In this document: positions 34,013 to 45,320 of the stretch, in pieces
How positions within the stretch are numbered: the stretch's first letter is position 1
Layout: each line of letters begins with the position of its first letter
NCBI GenBank assembly: GCA_009760855.2
Contig: WPIO01000068.1
Span: 1,632,501-1,696,500 of the forward strand
Direction of reading: 5' to 3'
DNA length: 64,000 bases
DNA from: Cristatella mucedo
Taxonomy: Eukaryota; Bryozoa; Phylactolaemata; Cristatellidae
Translations under genes and position numbers: made by a program
The notes under the pieces: model-generated
Told to the model about the DNA's origin: nothing
What the model saw: only the letters and a program-made list of their open reading frames with translations
Database searches by the model: none

Positions 34013-34870
34013 CGTCCGATACAAAGCAACCTCTATTTTTCTTCCGGTATTCTCATTTTCATTGGCTTAGATATCTGGCTTGCAGCAGGTGGCTTGCTTT
34101 CCACAGCCTCTGCTGTTACACTTATCTGCACGAGCGCCAGCGCACGTTCACCGAATGGCGCGTTTAAACTGCACTTAAAATGCAATAATTTTTTGAGACT
34201 TACGAGACTGACTTCACGACATCTGACTTGATGACGCTGATAAAGAAGCTCGTATAGCTTTAAGCACTTGTACTGCGACAATGTTCGGTCTACCATTATA
34301 AGCCCATTTTTGGGATTGTCGTAGCTCGTGCCATCTTTCACCGTGTCATGCTTGTTGACATTGTACATGCTACCACTATTAAGTTAATCATGCTTTCATC
34401 ACAGAATATGTACGGTGCCTGTGAAAGAGATTAAGCTCTCTTAGGGTTCTATGCAAAAGTATAAAGGTTATTTTTATTATTATTATTATTATTATGCGTG
34501 GAATGAACACGGTTAGCTTTACCTGCTATTGCTTTCTCCGGTTTCTGCTTCCAAGTTATAGCACGCAATCGCTCGGTCGCGCCAAAACGCTCAAACTCGG
34601 CGATAATGTGCATTTGTTTGAGACCGGAAGTCATCCTGGCGGTGCACCTCAATGTATTTGGAGTGTTCATCACAGCACCGTTGCTCTGGCAGCATGTGCC
34701 ATTATTAACCAGCGATCGCTAGCTACGCTGAGCTTATGATTGGTCTGGCTGAAAATTAAAGGCGCATAATTGAACACTAGGCTGTAATCGCAATAATCGC
34801 TCGCCAACCCGTTACTGGGATCTCTTTCAGGAAGTACAAGAAACTCTCGCCTCGAATAAATGGCCTCTGA

Positions 34871-36085
34871 AGTGTCGGAGGGATTCTGGCTTCTTAGGTG
34901 CATACCGAACGAGCGCATTCAACCAGCGCGGCAAGTTTTGGTAGCAGACGATCATAGAGGCATAGGGGGAAATGCCCAGCCACTTGAACTACTTCTACTA
35001 CTGCTGCCCTGCACCGGTCAAGCGGTAGCGCAAGAAGAACAATTGGGAAATTCCCAGAAAAGTGAGGCGACTCTTTAATGCGACGAGCACGCTTCGTGCA
35101 CGGGCACGAGAGTGTCGGGCACTTGCTTTAAACGTGCTCCGTCTCGACGCATTGCAACGTGTCCACGACGTGCACGCATGAAGAACTCTATTGAATTTAT
35201 CTTGGTGGGCTCAAATGCGCGCCGAGCGTACGAATGTGGGTCCCAATAACGACGCCTAACAGCCGACAGTACTTGGTTGAAACTAGTGGCCGGCTGAGTG
35301 CTTGCATGATGGAATTGCGCAGGCGCGGCGATTTAAGGCAAAATCTCAGCGTTGCCACTCGTGATGCTGCTACCTGGTAGCCTTAATTTAAGTTCAATAG
35401 CATCAATCGATCAATTGATTGATTGACACTATTGAACTGTCTGCCCCGGAATTTCTGCTCGCCGCCTTCGTGACTCTGAAGCGTACATAGTACTACACAT
35501 TATCGAACATGGTGTTACTCAAAGCGTACAAACCTACTATGCGTCGCTTCCGTTTTACGGGGCTCTTCTAACAGTCCGCACTGCCGGAGCAGAAGCCGAA
35601 CCAGTGCTAGCTCATGCTGAATGTCGCGAGTCACTTTGTCTTTCATAGGCTCTCAAAATGCATAAATTGAAGGCTTTTTGAAATTGCAACGTCCGCAATG
35701 CCTTTGGGGAGAACTGTGGCACATGTCGATGTGAGCTTTCGAAGACTTCCCTTCGACTCAATCGTTTCGCATTTATTGCATAGTCGCTTGTCTCTAAACC
35801 CGCTCAAAGGCAGCTTTAACGGCGAACCTGGTTCCGTTATCTACTCAGCGTGTATCGTTCGCTTCAGTTTCGTTGCTCGTGCCTATTCATGCGGAAAGGA
35901 AAAGTACAAGATTAGGAATGGCAACATTTTTTAGTAGTACTATGACTGATCAATACAGGTCTGTATATCCGGTGCGTATTTATAGATCGCCAAAGCGGCG
36001 TACCAGGACGTCGCGCATATTGCACGCTGTGTTCGTATCTTCCCAAAGTTTTAACTATTAGTAATAAGCAGGAACGCAACCTCAC
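34871..36085. other. No gene; flank paralogous to that of copy 4, with a palindrome
   Basis: 35,640-35,900 is a diverged relative of 25,200-25,400, so it is the old 3' flank of the copy 4/copy 6 lineage. A perfect 10-bp inverted pair AGTTCAATAG/CTATTGAACT (35,391-35,438) encloses a near-palindromic core. The decayed hairpin motif of copy 6 is at 35,988-36,000. Confidence 0.5.
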
Positions 36086-36087
36086 AA

Positions 36088-36088
36088 G

Positions 36089-36145
<57 letters not shown>

Positions 36146-36146
36146 C

Positions 36147-36189
<43 letters not shown>

Positions 36190-36190
36190 A
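36088..36190. repeat. (TC)n microsatellite
   Basis: About 100 bp of TC with two interruptions, in the 3' flank of copy 6. Confidence 0.95.
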
Positions 36191-36434
36191 CTGTCAATTG
36201 ACGCTCGCTATTGATCGCCATCGCTAGCCATCGACCTGCATTGGACATCCTCACTCGTTGTGACTGTTTTCGCCAGGATGCTTCACGCGGCTGTATCGTT
36301 CCGCCATCATAATTTTACGTCCGCCTGGCGGTGAAGCGTATGTCAGAGTGACTTCAGTAGTGTCGTACATGCCGAACATGCCGAATTTGCTCGCCACCAG
36401 CGTAAGGAAGTTGGAGAAAAAGGCATTGAGAAGA

Positions 36435-36447
<13 letters not shown>

Positions 36448-36483
<36 letters not shown>

Positions 36484-36530
36484 TGCGTGTGTGTGTGTGT
36501 GTGTGTGTGAGTCTCTGTGTGTGTCTGTGT
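36448..36530. repeat. (GT)n/(GTGC)n microsatellite
   Basis: GT and GCGT repeats lying where exon 2 or the intron of copy 6 would be expected. Confidence 0.95.
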
Positions 36531-36795
36531 GTGAATCTCTATGTGCGTATGTGTGCATGTGTGAGTCTGTGCATTTATGTGTAGAAAGAGAGAAATAAAG
36601 AGAAACTGTGTAAGGTAAATGGATATATGTATGTAAACAGAATACACACTGTATACATGGAGATTGCTATTGGAAAAAAGATGATCGAGATAAAGATGGA
36701 GAAGGAGCTAGAGATAGAGGGACAGACAGAGATAGAGGCAGAGGCACAGATAGAGACAGAGATAACGCTGCCTTAGACGCTCGCAAGCGACTCAC

Positions 36796-37101
36796 CTGGT
36801 GGTGCACCCAATTGGTTGATTCCCAGCTAAGACGTTGTCGCGGGTTACGTTCACCACGGGCGTTCGCATCACCATGTTGCTGGCCCCGGCTTTCCGCGCT
36901 TTATTCAGGAGGCAAGGTTCACCACACTCGTCCATCCCCGTGTATTCCACAGCATCGATCATATGACTATTCGAGATCGAGCTGCTGTTGCTAGGGCCGT
37001 TCGGCAGCTGTGCTGGCATGGCCGAGCCGAGGGCGAAGTGTATCAGTAGCAGCAGCGTTGTGCGACTGGCGACGACATTCGCAGACGTGACTTTTGTTCA
37101 T
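36796..37101 (-). pseudogene. IL-17-like copy 6: exon 1 only, frameshifted
   Basis: The ATG at 37,101 is followed by the family's opening, but one extra A in the AAAA run (positions 7-10 of the CDS) shifts the frame; otherwise a signal peptide ending LIHFALGSA is readable. The rest encodes MDECGEPCLLNKARKAG, an NVT site and IGCTT up to a perfect donor (GTGAGT). The exon is 306 bp, one more than in-frame. Downstream, the matching 3' flank is found at about 36,250-36,350, but exon 2 is missing apart from a trace near 36,390, replaced by GT repeats. It is an older relative of copies 2 and 4 and cannot make the cytokine domain. Confidence 0.65.
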
Positions 37102-38700
37102 GGCAAGAGCTGACGCTAGCTGGAGGCAAAGGCTAATCGCTCGAGCTTGTGCTTCTGAACGAGCCCGTAGGAGGCAATGCCCACGTTCACCGCAGGTGCC
37201 CACGTTCACCGTCGCAGGCTGAAATCCTAAAGAGCTGAAATCCCACGAAGCATCGAATGAAATGTATCTCCTCAGCTCGGAAGTGGTCGCAGAGGCGGAC
37301 TCATCGGGTCGGGAGCGGATACGGCTTTGAGTTACAGACGCCGCAGAGGCGCAGCTCGCCATCAGATCGTGCTGTTGTACGAAACTGTTGTTTAGTCGAG
37401 CGAAATTACTCATGCGAGTATGCTCTTTTTGTACGAGTGACTTGGATTCTATTAAAAACTTCAGACCTCGCTGCCACCAATGGGCTGCTTGAATCTCGCA
37501 GCAGCAGCAGAGGTAGTGACAAGCAGTCGCAGGCAAGGGCCGGGCTGGCACGAGGCAACGAGCAGAAGCAGAGAACGACCGCGGACTGCTCAGCCTACTC
37601 TTAAAAGAGTGCAGAGTGCAGTACCTCGTCAGCATCCTGACCGGATGTGCGCGCGCGTCTGCTGCGTCTCGGCGTTCTACGTATACCTACTCCTCCTCCG
37701 ATGGCGACCAGAGGAGCTTCAACACGCCACGCCCCCACGCCCCCACGCCCCCAATGCCCTTCGCACGAGCTCGGCGGGCGCACGCTACTGCTCGAGGTGC
37801 ACGCGAGCATTCGCTCTCGAGGCCGCGTTCCCGTTTCGAGCAGAAAAGCATTGGCCTGGCGGTGGCGTGCCGCGCGAGCGGCGGCGGCAACTCGCTCGCT
37901 CGCTCGCTCTTTGAAGCTTTGCAGCTTTTCGAGCCGAGCACCGTGACTCGGCTGACACGTGGGGCGCGGGGCGGTCGGAGCGCTACTCAGATCGCTGCGA
38001 AGTAGGCGTGACGCGTCAGATGCGACGACGGTTGCGTCGCTCATATACGTCGTTTGTGAACGAAGACTGTTGATAATGAACTGACCGGAATCTACGGCTA
38101 GGCTAAAATAAGGTAAAAATAGGTAAAAGGCCGCGCTTCAGTCAGCAGTCGACTAGCTGCTGCTTGCTGGGTCGCTGGGTAGAATGTAGCCCGCGGCTGG
38201 CGCTGGGTGCCAGTTGACCTCCGCGCTTGCGCAAACGCGACTCAACGATCTCGCCGTAGATCTGCTCAAAGGACACGGATTGACACAGGGTAGTGGCACT
38301 CTCTCTTGCCGCCGCTCCACTGCTATCGGCTGCTGTCTGCTGCTATCGGCTGCCGTCTGCTGTCGTCGCTATTCAAAAGAAGCAGTCAAATCAGCTATTA
38401 CGTTTTTCGTCACGCATCAGCACGAACGAAACGACGCCGCAGCGAGTTCTGCTTTGGCGGCCAAGGACTTAAATGCCGAAGGCTCTGCAGCGCATTCAGA
38501 ACGCTGCATTGACTTTCGTTACTCAGATCGTGCGATGTTCCACCTTCTATAAGTCTGGGTTCTTCGTGTTCCCGTGTAGTATTTCTGCGTGAAGTGAAAG
38601 CGTTTTTTCTAGGCCAATTAGCGGCACTTTATGCCTAATTTCTCCTAGTACGGTATTCAGTTATTAAATAAATAAATCCTAGCTGATTAAACAGCCTCTT
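37102..38700. other. GC-rich upstream region of copy 6, no gene recognised
   Basis: 37,480-38,050 is GC-rich with repeated 'cacgcccc' and 'ctcgctcgctcg' runs and produces several overlapping frames on both strands, none with a recognisable domain. It might be a CpG-rich promoter region. Nothing else is definable. Confidence 0.4.
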
Positions 38701-38848
38701 TTTGTATAGTGACCAAAGAGCCTTTTACGGCTATCACCACCGCTTGCAGTGGCGATGAAGGATCGCCCACTACAGGAATCGAACCCACGACCTCGCGACC
38801 AAGGTCGTAAAAGCAACCGCCTTACCTAGTGTGCCATCACGGCTCACC
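38701..38848 (-). mobile_element. tRNA-derived SINE, family A
   Basis: 'gaatcgaacccacgacctcg' gives a perfect B box on minus. It ends at 'gtgccatcacggctcacc', the family's 5' end. Confidence 0.9.
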
Positions 38849-39181
38849 AAGCAGAGTTATTGATATACACACTGCGATACAAAAGCATAGGAAAGCACGA
38901 ATAGCTGCTCTAATTTTAAATCGGCTGCTCTTTGACCGGATGACCTTGGCTACTAAGTCGTCGGCAGCAGACACATGAAAAAAGTTACTCATTAGCGGTG
39001 AAATATATCGTTGAAGACGTACATGAATGCATAGCGAGTAGTTGCCTTGACTCGGTTGCGTTACGACATTCGAATCCTGAAGAACGGCTCGATCGAGTAA
39101 GGCTTTGAAGCGCGTGCCCTTGTAGGGGAGCGCAAGCGTGTGCGTATAGAGTTCGGCTCCGTGACCGCGAGGGTATGCATT

Positions 39182-39183
39182 AA

Positions 39184-39216
<33 letters not shown>

Positions 39217-39425
39217 CAGAGAGAAAGAGACATGGAGATAGAGAGAGACAGAGAGGGCCAGAGAGAGACAGAGACAGGGAGACAGAGAGGCAGAGAGTAA
39301 CAGAGACACAGAGAGAGGGAGAGAGAGAGTGACGGAGAAAGAAAGAGATAGAGCGAAAGAGAAAGAGAGAAAAAGAGAGAGAGCGAGAGAGAAAGAGAGA
39401 AAAAGAGAGAGAGCGAGAGAGCGGT
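39182..39425. repeat. (GA)n microsatellite
   Basis: GA/GACA/GAAA simple repeat. The long Ser/Leu frame on minus is an artefact. Confidence 0.95.
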
Positions 39426-40610
39426 ATGGTAGCAGAGCCGACTTTAAGCGTTCCAGCTTGTTCGTGGGCCTTTCCGCACGCTATCCATTCGCCATTTATT
39501 TTATTGTATCGCAATCCTGAGAAGAGTACCCGACAGCTGTGACGCCACGACGTGTCACTGTCACTTACGTGCATCGCCTTCGTCACCTGCATGCATTACG
39601 GTACCATCGTTTCAACAGGACACGTGCGCCGTGGCTTCGCAATTCGTCGTTGTCTCCAATGCAGCCGCCTCCACCTCCACGCTCGCGTTCGCGCGAGGCT
39701 ACCTCCGAATGTTCAGCCTCCGTCGGTCAAACGATTAGCGAGTTCCGAGTCGCAGCCTCGGAAGCGGTGCAGATCCACGCGGGAGAGAGCGGCCTTCCTG
39801 TCGGGACTAAGCTCGCATCGGAGGTATTCGCCGGTGGCAATCGAAACGCTGCAGCAGCCCCGGATGTGGCACTCGCCCAGCTCGGAGCCTGACCCGCTCG
39901 GCGCCGAGTATTTAGTTTATTAATTACAACTGCAAAAACGCTTGACCCATTAAAGTCAGGCTTGTCACTCGAATCCTAGAGAACAACGCCGCCTCGCGGC
40001 CCTCTCCTCCGCATGGCGGGCCTCACCGCCAGCTGCTCAGGCCCGCCTCTCACGTGCGAGAGTGTGAGTCGCCACTAACCAACCACTAGCGATCGCATCA
40101 TGAATCAACGGATCGTCTGCTGCAGCACCAGAACCCGGCGACCTGGGTCACGATTGGGCTACCCCAGCGGCAAGGACCGCGTATTTCTCATTAATTAACA
40201 AGCGACGCTTCTCTCCCTCTCTCTCTATTCCTATGAGCAGTAACAGAGAGATATGGTCGATCGCACTCCGATCGGCGGTGTCATCTGGCTTTGCCGGGAG
40301 ATCAACTGCTATTCTGCGAAGTACAGTTGCCTCACTTTCGAGACCAAAGCTTTTTCGGTGTATTAACATGTTCCTCAGGTGACCGCCGAAGCTTGCTTGT
40401 GAGGGGTACAAGAGAGTCAGTGCTCTTATCCGGACGCTGAGCTCGCTTATTCGCCGTAAATATAATAAATATAATTCACTTGTTTAGCGCCTTAAGATAA
40501 ACCTAATATATACATATATCCAGTTAGCCTGAAAGGCATCGATGGGTCACTAGTTAAGGTGGCTGCTTTGCACAACCTTGGCCGCGATGGTCGCCCTATG
40601 CATGTAAATA

Positions 40611-40960
40611 TAAAATTAATATAATTTATTTGCATAGTGCCCTAGAACAAAATAATTCTCGTTCGGTCGCTTCACATCTGTCATGGTGTTCGAGCCCACG
40701 ACTTCGGTCGTTAAAAGAAGTACAAGCACATTGAACAGCCTCATTTGCATAGCAATTGAAGAGTCCTAACGGATATCACGTCAGCTTGCCGCTGCAATAA
40801 ACGATCGCCCACCGCAGGATTCATGCCCACGACCTCGGACACCGAGATCGTCACAAGCAATCACCTTACCCATTGTGCCAACACGGCTCACCAATGAATA
40901 CATTCACCGTGGTATTGGTGTTTTGCGAGCACCTTAACCACCTGGCCAAACCAGCACGGT
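40611..40960 (-). mobile_element. Nested SINEs: family A inside family B
   Basis: The family B tail and B box (tgttcgagcccacgacttcg) are at 40,611-40,730 and the family B head (cgagcaccttaaccacctgg) is at about 40,920-40,960. They are separated by a family A copy ending at 'acacggctcacc' (40,892). The same nesting is found at 50,160-50,520 and inverted at 58,645-59,000. Confidence 0.8.
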
Positions 40961-41736
40961 GCACATCTACACTTTCCCTTTCGTCCTCGTGCCCGTGCAT
41001 GACAGTGTGCGTGTGAGGTCCTATCAGCGTTACGTGTGACATTGTGACAACAAGGCCATCTTGCATAATCTCTGTAATTCAAGTCTTTCAGAGTGCAAAT
41101 ACAAAAAGAAATTTGTAGAGAGTAAGCACAAACGTGGGGATGCTAAGAGTGCTGGCTCGGCCCAGCGCTTGCTAGTTCAACGACGTAACACTGAGAATAC
41201 ATTATGCAAGGCTGCGTGAACATATACAGCAATTTTTACGATTATAAATGACCGCACTGCAAATTGTTCGATCGTATTTTTTTAAGTATTAATTAAAACA
41301 ATATTAGTATTGAATATATCTAGCTCGTTTGTATTAATAAAAGTGTGCTTTAATCCTCTCAGCTAGGAAGAAACTCGGTATCAGTATCGACGCTAACATC
41401 TGCGTAGTCTTCTGCAACATTATCAATATCTAAATCGTATATTTACTCACAGATTGAATCATCTTTAGTTCCATTCAGCATGTTTGAAACCCGCAATTTC
41501 TGCGTTTTCCGTCAGCTAAACTGAAGTCAAGCGAAAACTAGTTGCCCACCATGAACAGATTAAGGAGTCTAGATAGCCAGGTAAGGAGTGGTTTTAAATT
41601 TTGTCATTATTATTATCCTAAGTCACAGGATAATTTTTTCTAAACAATTGAGAACAAATTGCGACGTATACTCGTAAAAATACACTGCTTGCATGCATGC
41701 CTGTATATATTTGTAAATACATTTATATTCATAAAT

Positions 41737-41749
41737 CGCCAACGTGGCG
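41737..41749 (-). promoter_or_regulatory. Triloop hairpin downstream of copy 7
   Basis: Gene-sense CGCCA-CGT-TGGCG, 254 nt past the stop, followed by two ATTTA pentamers within about 25 nt. Confidence 0.55.
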
Positions 41750-42002
41750 TACGGTGGCGGCGTGCATACAGCTCGCCGATTTCAGAAGTTCATCTAGAAT
41801 CCCGGTGAATCAGGCGAATGATCTGGAAAAGTAATCAGTGCGGACTTCTCTCGATGAATATAACAGTCTTTCTCGCGTTAGCATTTTCCGCTCTCGTTGC
41901 GACTGTGGCGTCCAGGATTGTGCCCGCGGCAATCGCTCTAACGGTCTACTTAGTACTCTGTTGGAATCGACACAAAGCATCTTCAGAGTGACTGCGTCAG
42001 CG

Positions 42003-42981
42003 TCAGGGCTGGCTATCCGTCTTCCGGGTGCACGAGCACTCGCTGTGATGCAGGAGCGAGCGTGCCACGTACACTTTGATTGAGGATCTTCTTTTTGACA
42101 CCAGAACTGTCACTTGCTGTGTTTTTTGGGTGCACACGTATGAGCGCTGTTGTTGGCATTCAGGTTGGCAGATTTCCATGCTGATGACCTGCGGAAAGCG
42201 CTCGCTGTCTTGATTCTCCCACTTTAAGCTGCAAAGGCCAAGTGTGAGCGTCAAATATGTGCAAACGTGACCTTGGGTAGGTGGAGCTAAATCCGAGTCG
42301 CGGCCAGCGTTTGTAAGTTGGCAAAATAGAGAGAGATATCCATGAACAGGAGTAGACAGAAACAGTTAAGAATATCGATGTAGAAAACGAGACAGAGGCA
42401 ATAGAGAAAGAGAGAGAGAGAACAATATGTAGCCAGAGAAATTGATATAGATACGTGGCAGAAATTAGATAGAGAGAGCGGTATTGGTAGGTCGAGAAAT
42501 AGAGATTGAGAACAAGTTAGATAGCGATCAACAGACGGTAGATATAGATTAAGGTAAATAGATAGAAATATATAGAGATTTAAACTGGCAATGGCTACCG
42601 CGGCTCCATTTCTTATCATATTCACTTCACAGAACTCTGCCGTAGACGCCCACGCGCTGCTTACCTGTTGCAATTAGTTTGGCTACCATTCACCCAGACT
42701 TTGGTTTGCCTGACGTTGGTCACGGGTATTCGTGTTACGACACTGCTGGCGTTGGCCCGTCGTGCTGTGTTAAGAAGGCACGATTCGTCGCACTCACGCG
42801 TAACCACGTATTCCGCAGCGTCCATCGCCGGACTGTCCGCCGTTACGCCACTGGTGCTGCTGATGCTGTCGGTAGGGCCAATCTGCCGATGATTTGGTGT
42901 TGGCACGCCGAAGGCAATGCGGGTCAGCAGCAGCAGAGTCGTGCAACTAGTGACGACGAGGGCAGACGACACTTTGTTCAT
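42003..42981 (-). CDS. IL-17-like secreted cytokine, copy 7 (intact)
   Basis: Exon 1 is 42,981-42,665 and exon 2 is 42,228-42,003, with a 436-bp GT-AG phase-2 intron. The product has 180 residues. Signal peptide 1 to about 25 (MNKVSSALVVTSCTTLLLLT, cleavage near AFG-VP). Mature cysteines: 64, 68, 104, 126, 130, 138, 170 and 172. Motifs: W109, RFP at 116-118, C-x3-C at 126-130, TVLV at 146-149, C-S-C at the end. This order and the short length fit IL-17 family cytokines, which fold as cystine knots and act as extracellular ligands. Sequons at NAS (77-79) and NGS (98-100). The start was chosen because it begins the signal peptide; an upstream in-frame ATG at 43,020 lies in the leader. A TATAAAA box lies 106 bp upstream. 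Other cystine-knot families remain possible. Confidence 0.7.
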
Positions 42982-43086
42982 TTCAAGGGCGGTCACTCGG
43001 CGTTCACAAAGTCCGATCACTGCCCTGTTGCTTCTGCTACCCTACAAGAGCGTCGGGGATGTGCTGTGTTTGCTTCCACGAGGCTC

Positions 43087-43093
43087 TTTTATA
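43087..43093 (-). promoter_or_regulatory. TATA box of copy 7
   Basis: TATAAAA on minus, within TATATAAAAGAGCCTCGT, 106 bp upstream of the ATG. Identical in copy 8. Confidence 0.75.
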
Positions 43094-43759
43094 TAAGAAT
43101 CTTTCCCACTTTCCTTCAGTCCCGGATATCATGGTGAACCATTGACGGCTGTTCCACGTCGCCTACCACTATCCCTTAGCCTAATTGCGTCGAAGTCGAC
43201 AGCAGCCGACAGTCGCGTTAGGTAGGCGGACATTGGGCTTGGGCCGCCGGCAAACCAGGGGCTCTTGACGCGAGCAGTAAGATGAGAAGTTTATCCAGGA
43301 AGCTAAAGTTTATCTAGGAAGTGACCAACGAAGGCTGCCGGTTACAGGCTCGGTAGCCGTTGCCGCTAAAGGTAGATGGAGGCGGTCTGCTATTTCCCAG
43401 CATGCGGCGGTTAATCGGCGCATCTTTCGCTAGAGGATAACATGACGTGAACTTGTAAGTGTACCTACGTTGAGCTATTTTGCACCATTTTCGGGCACGC
43501 TCAGACAAGAGGCGTGCAGCGGCGGAGCTCGTCATTTGTGACACACTCCCCTCTTGACTTTGACGACTCGCTAGTCGCCGGTCTTCTGACATTTGCAACA
43601 AATCCCTTTAGTGGGAGTAAACCCGAGCAGCTAGCCTCGCCGGTCAAGAACGTCACGACTTCCACGTGGCACCTTTTCACCTTTGAACTGCACTGGCTTC
43701 TCGTCAGCCAGCATGTGGACTTCAGGGATTTTCGAGGCGGTCATTTTGAGGTCCCTATA

Positions 43760-43968
43760 TTTAATAATTATAATAATAATGTACTTGATAAAGCGCCATC
43801 AGAGAACTTAATCTCTTTCTAGGCGCTTCACATTTGATGCGGAGGGAAATGCAATTCAATGCTTAGTAAAATCATGCTTGAAAAATAAACAAAATTAATA
43901 ACATGGTTAGGGGTAACATGCACAGGGTCAGCATGCAAATGTGGTTAGTGGCAGCATGCACATTTACC
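43760..43968 (-). mobile_element. L2-type 3' tail in block A
   Basis: AATAATAAT, then 'aaagcgccatcagagaactt', 'aatctctttctaggcgcttc' and 3'-UTR-like sequence. The same insertion is in block B at about 53,275-53,480. Confidence 0.8.
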
Positions 43969-44238
43969 TATTACGCGTAGCTATCCGATATTTGCAAACA
44001 AAGAAGACATTTTCATGCTCTTCCTACTCCTTAAAACATTTATGCCGAGGTCAAGCTTTTCTCAGAAAATCAACGTTCGATCTCTTCAATTACCGGGTCC
44101 AGCGTATCTACAAGATCTTCGCAACCAGACGAGACAATCTACCACATGCACTTTTTGGCTACTCAAATCGTTTAGCTAAGACTGGAATCGCAATAAAGTA
44201 ATTTGAAGATACAACCTTTACTTTGGTGCCGTGAAAGG

Positions 44239-44600
44239 CTAAAAGTCACAATGGACTCTTACCCAGAAGACGATCCGTTGCTTGACCTTTAGGCTGTGCA
44301 TGCCGACGAGAAGTGGTGTAACGTGGCAACTCCGACGCTCACGACAGAAAAGCCTATAGCTGCCGAGTTTCGCGAAAGATGCAAGAACTTGATTGCACAA
44401 GCCTGTAGGCCAGCCGGCAGTGAGTTCCAAAAGTCATGATGGGAAGTCACAAACGCATGAACCAATTTATGTAAGATATCCCTGTCTAAGCAAGCTCGGA
44501 TTTCAGTTATTTAGCTGAAAGTAGGCAGACTTGACTGTGGAGCTGATGCGGTCGTCCACTGAAAGGTCACTTTAGCACATATTTAGTACATATCACTAGA
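44239..44600 (-). mobile_element. Decayed L2-like ORF2 fragment in block A
   Basis: The minus frame holds a scrambled 'CNQVLASFAKLGSYRLFCRE' and 'SLKVKQRIVFWV', matching the better-preserved copy at 54,446-54,793. Confidence 0.6.
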
Positions 44601-44889
44601 TTTCGCCCACATTCAACAGGAGATATTCTGGCCGAACCGATTTTGATAATTAGCCTTTCAAGTTTCTCCATCAGACTTCATTTGCCAATTACTAGTACGT
44701 ATGCTTTATCGTCATTCCATTTAAGAAAGTTTGCTGACATTTATGGGCGGATATCCGCAATGAATGCTGCCTGGGAGTTGTGAAAATTTGAAGTGCTGGA
44801 GGGCTGGAAGGGATCAAAGCGAAGGAGTTACTGACTGTCTACTGCATAGAAGAGAAAGCTTAGATTATGCTTGGCAATCCTGTAATGAA

Positions 44890-45320
44890 ATCGGATGTGA
44901 TGCATTGGATCTTCCTCTGTAACTACACAAAGCCACATAAGCTTAAGCCGGCGTTACGCAGGACAGTTTTGACAGCATACGAAGCATAGCAGAGTCAGGA
45001 GAGCAGTTTTGGTAGTGAGTAGTTCGGAAGTAGCAGCTGTTGAGAACCAGTGAAAACGATGAGCCATAGTCGGCAGCAGGAGAGTACTTGTCGTTGCATT
45101 AGAATCTCGGAAGCAAGTTCCACAGTCTTTGATCTGCAGAGCTAAAGCTTCCTTCGCCAATGGTCTTTAAGAGGAGGAATGAAATAGCTAAGTTATTGTT
45201 CGAGCAGGATCTGAGGGCACGATGAGGCTGAAACTGGTGCTGCAGTTCAGCTAGGTATGGAGGAGCCAAGCTGTGGAGGACCTCGTGGGTCAGCGTAAGA
45301 ACTTTGGAGGAGTATACATT
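44890..45320 (-). mobile_element. LINE (L2/CR1-like) 3' fragment in block A
   Basis: Minus frame with KVLTLTHEVLHSLAPPYLAE and LKTIGEGSFSSADQRLWNLL. It is the same family as the 59.5-62.9 kb LINE and is duplicated at 55,140-55,550. Confidence 0.75.

Larger units (their letters stand above)
31640..34870 (+). repeat. Dispersed repeat, copy 4, split by the LTR element
   Basis: The landmarks at 31,770-31,884 (cgccagtttaagactagcta) continue directly at 34,013 (gatatctggcttgcagcagg, ttcaccgaatggcgcgttta) to an L2-like 3' UTR and ATT tail at 34,400-34,495. A further shared segment runs to about 34,870. The LTR element therefore landed inside an older repeat. Confidence 0.6.

Noticed and set aside
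37601-38044. 147-codon minus frame and overlapping plus frames in GC-rich DNA
   Set aside because: Open frames on both strands in the same place are expected from high GC; no domain seen.
42679-43137. 152- and 166-codon plus-strand frames opposite exon 1 of copies 7 and 8
   Set aside because: Antisense shadows of the GC-rich signal exon; no conserved motif, and lengths vary between copies.
43100-43180. NF-kappa-B site upstream of copies 7 and 8
   Set aside because: Only weak partial matches such as gggaaagatt; nothing close enough to the consensus to claim.
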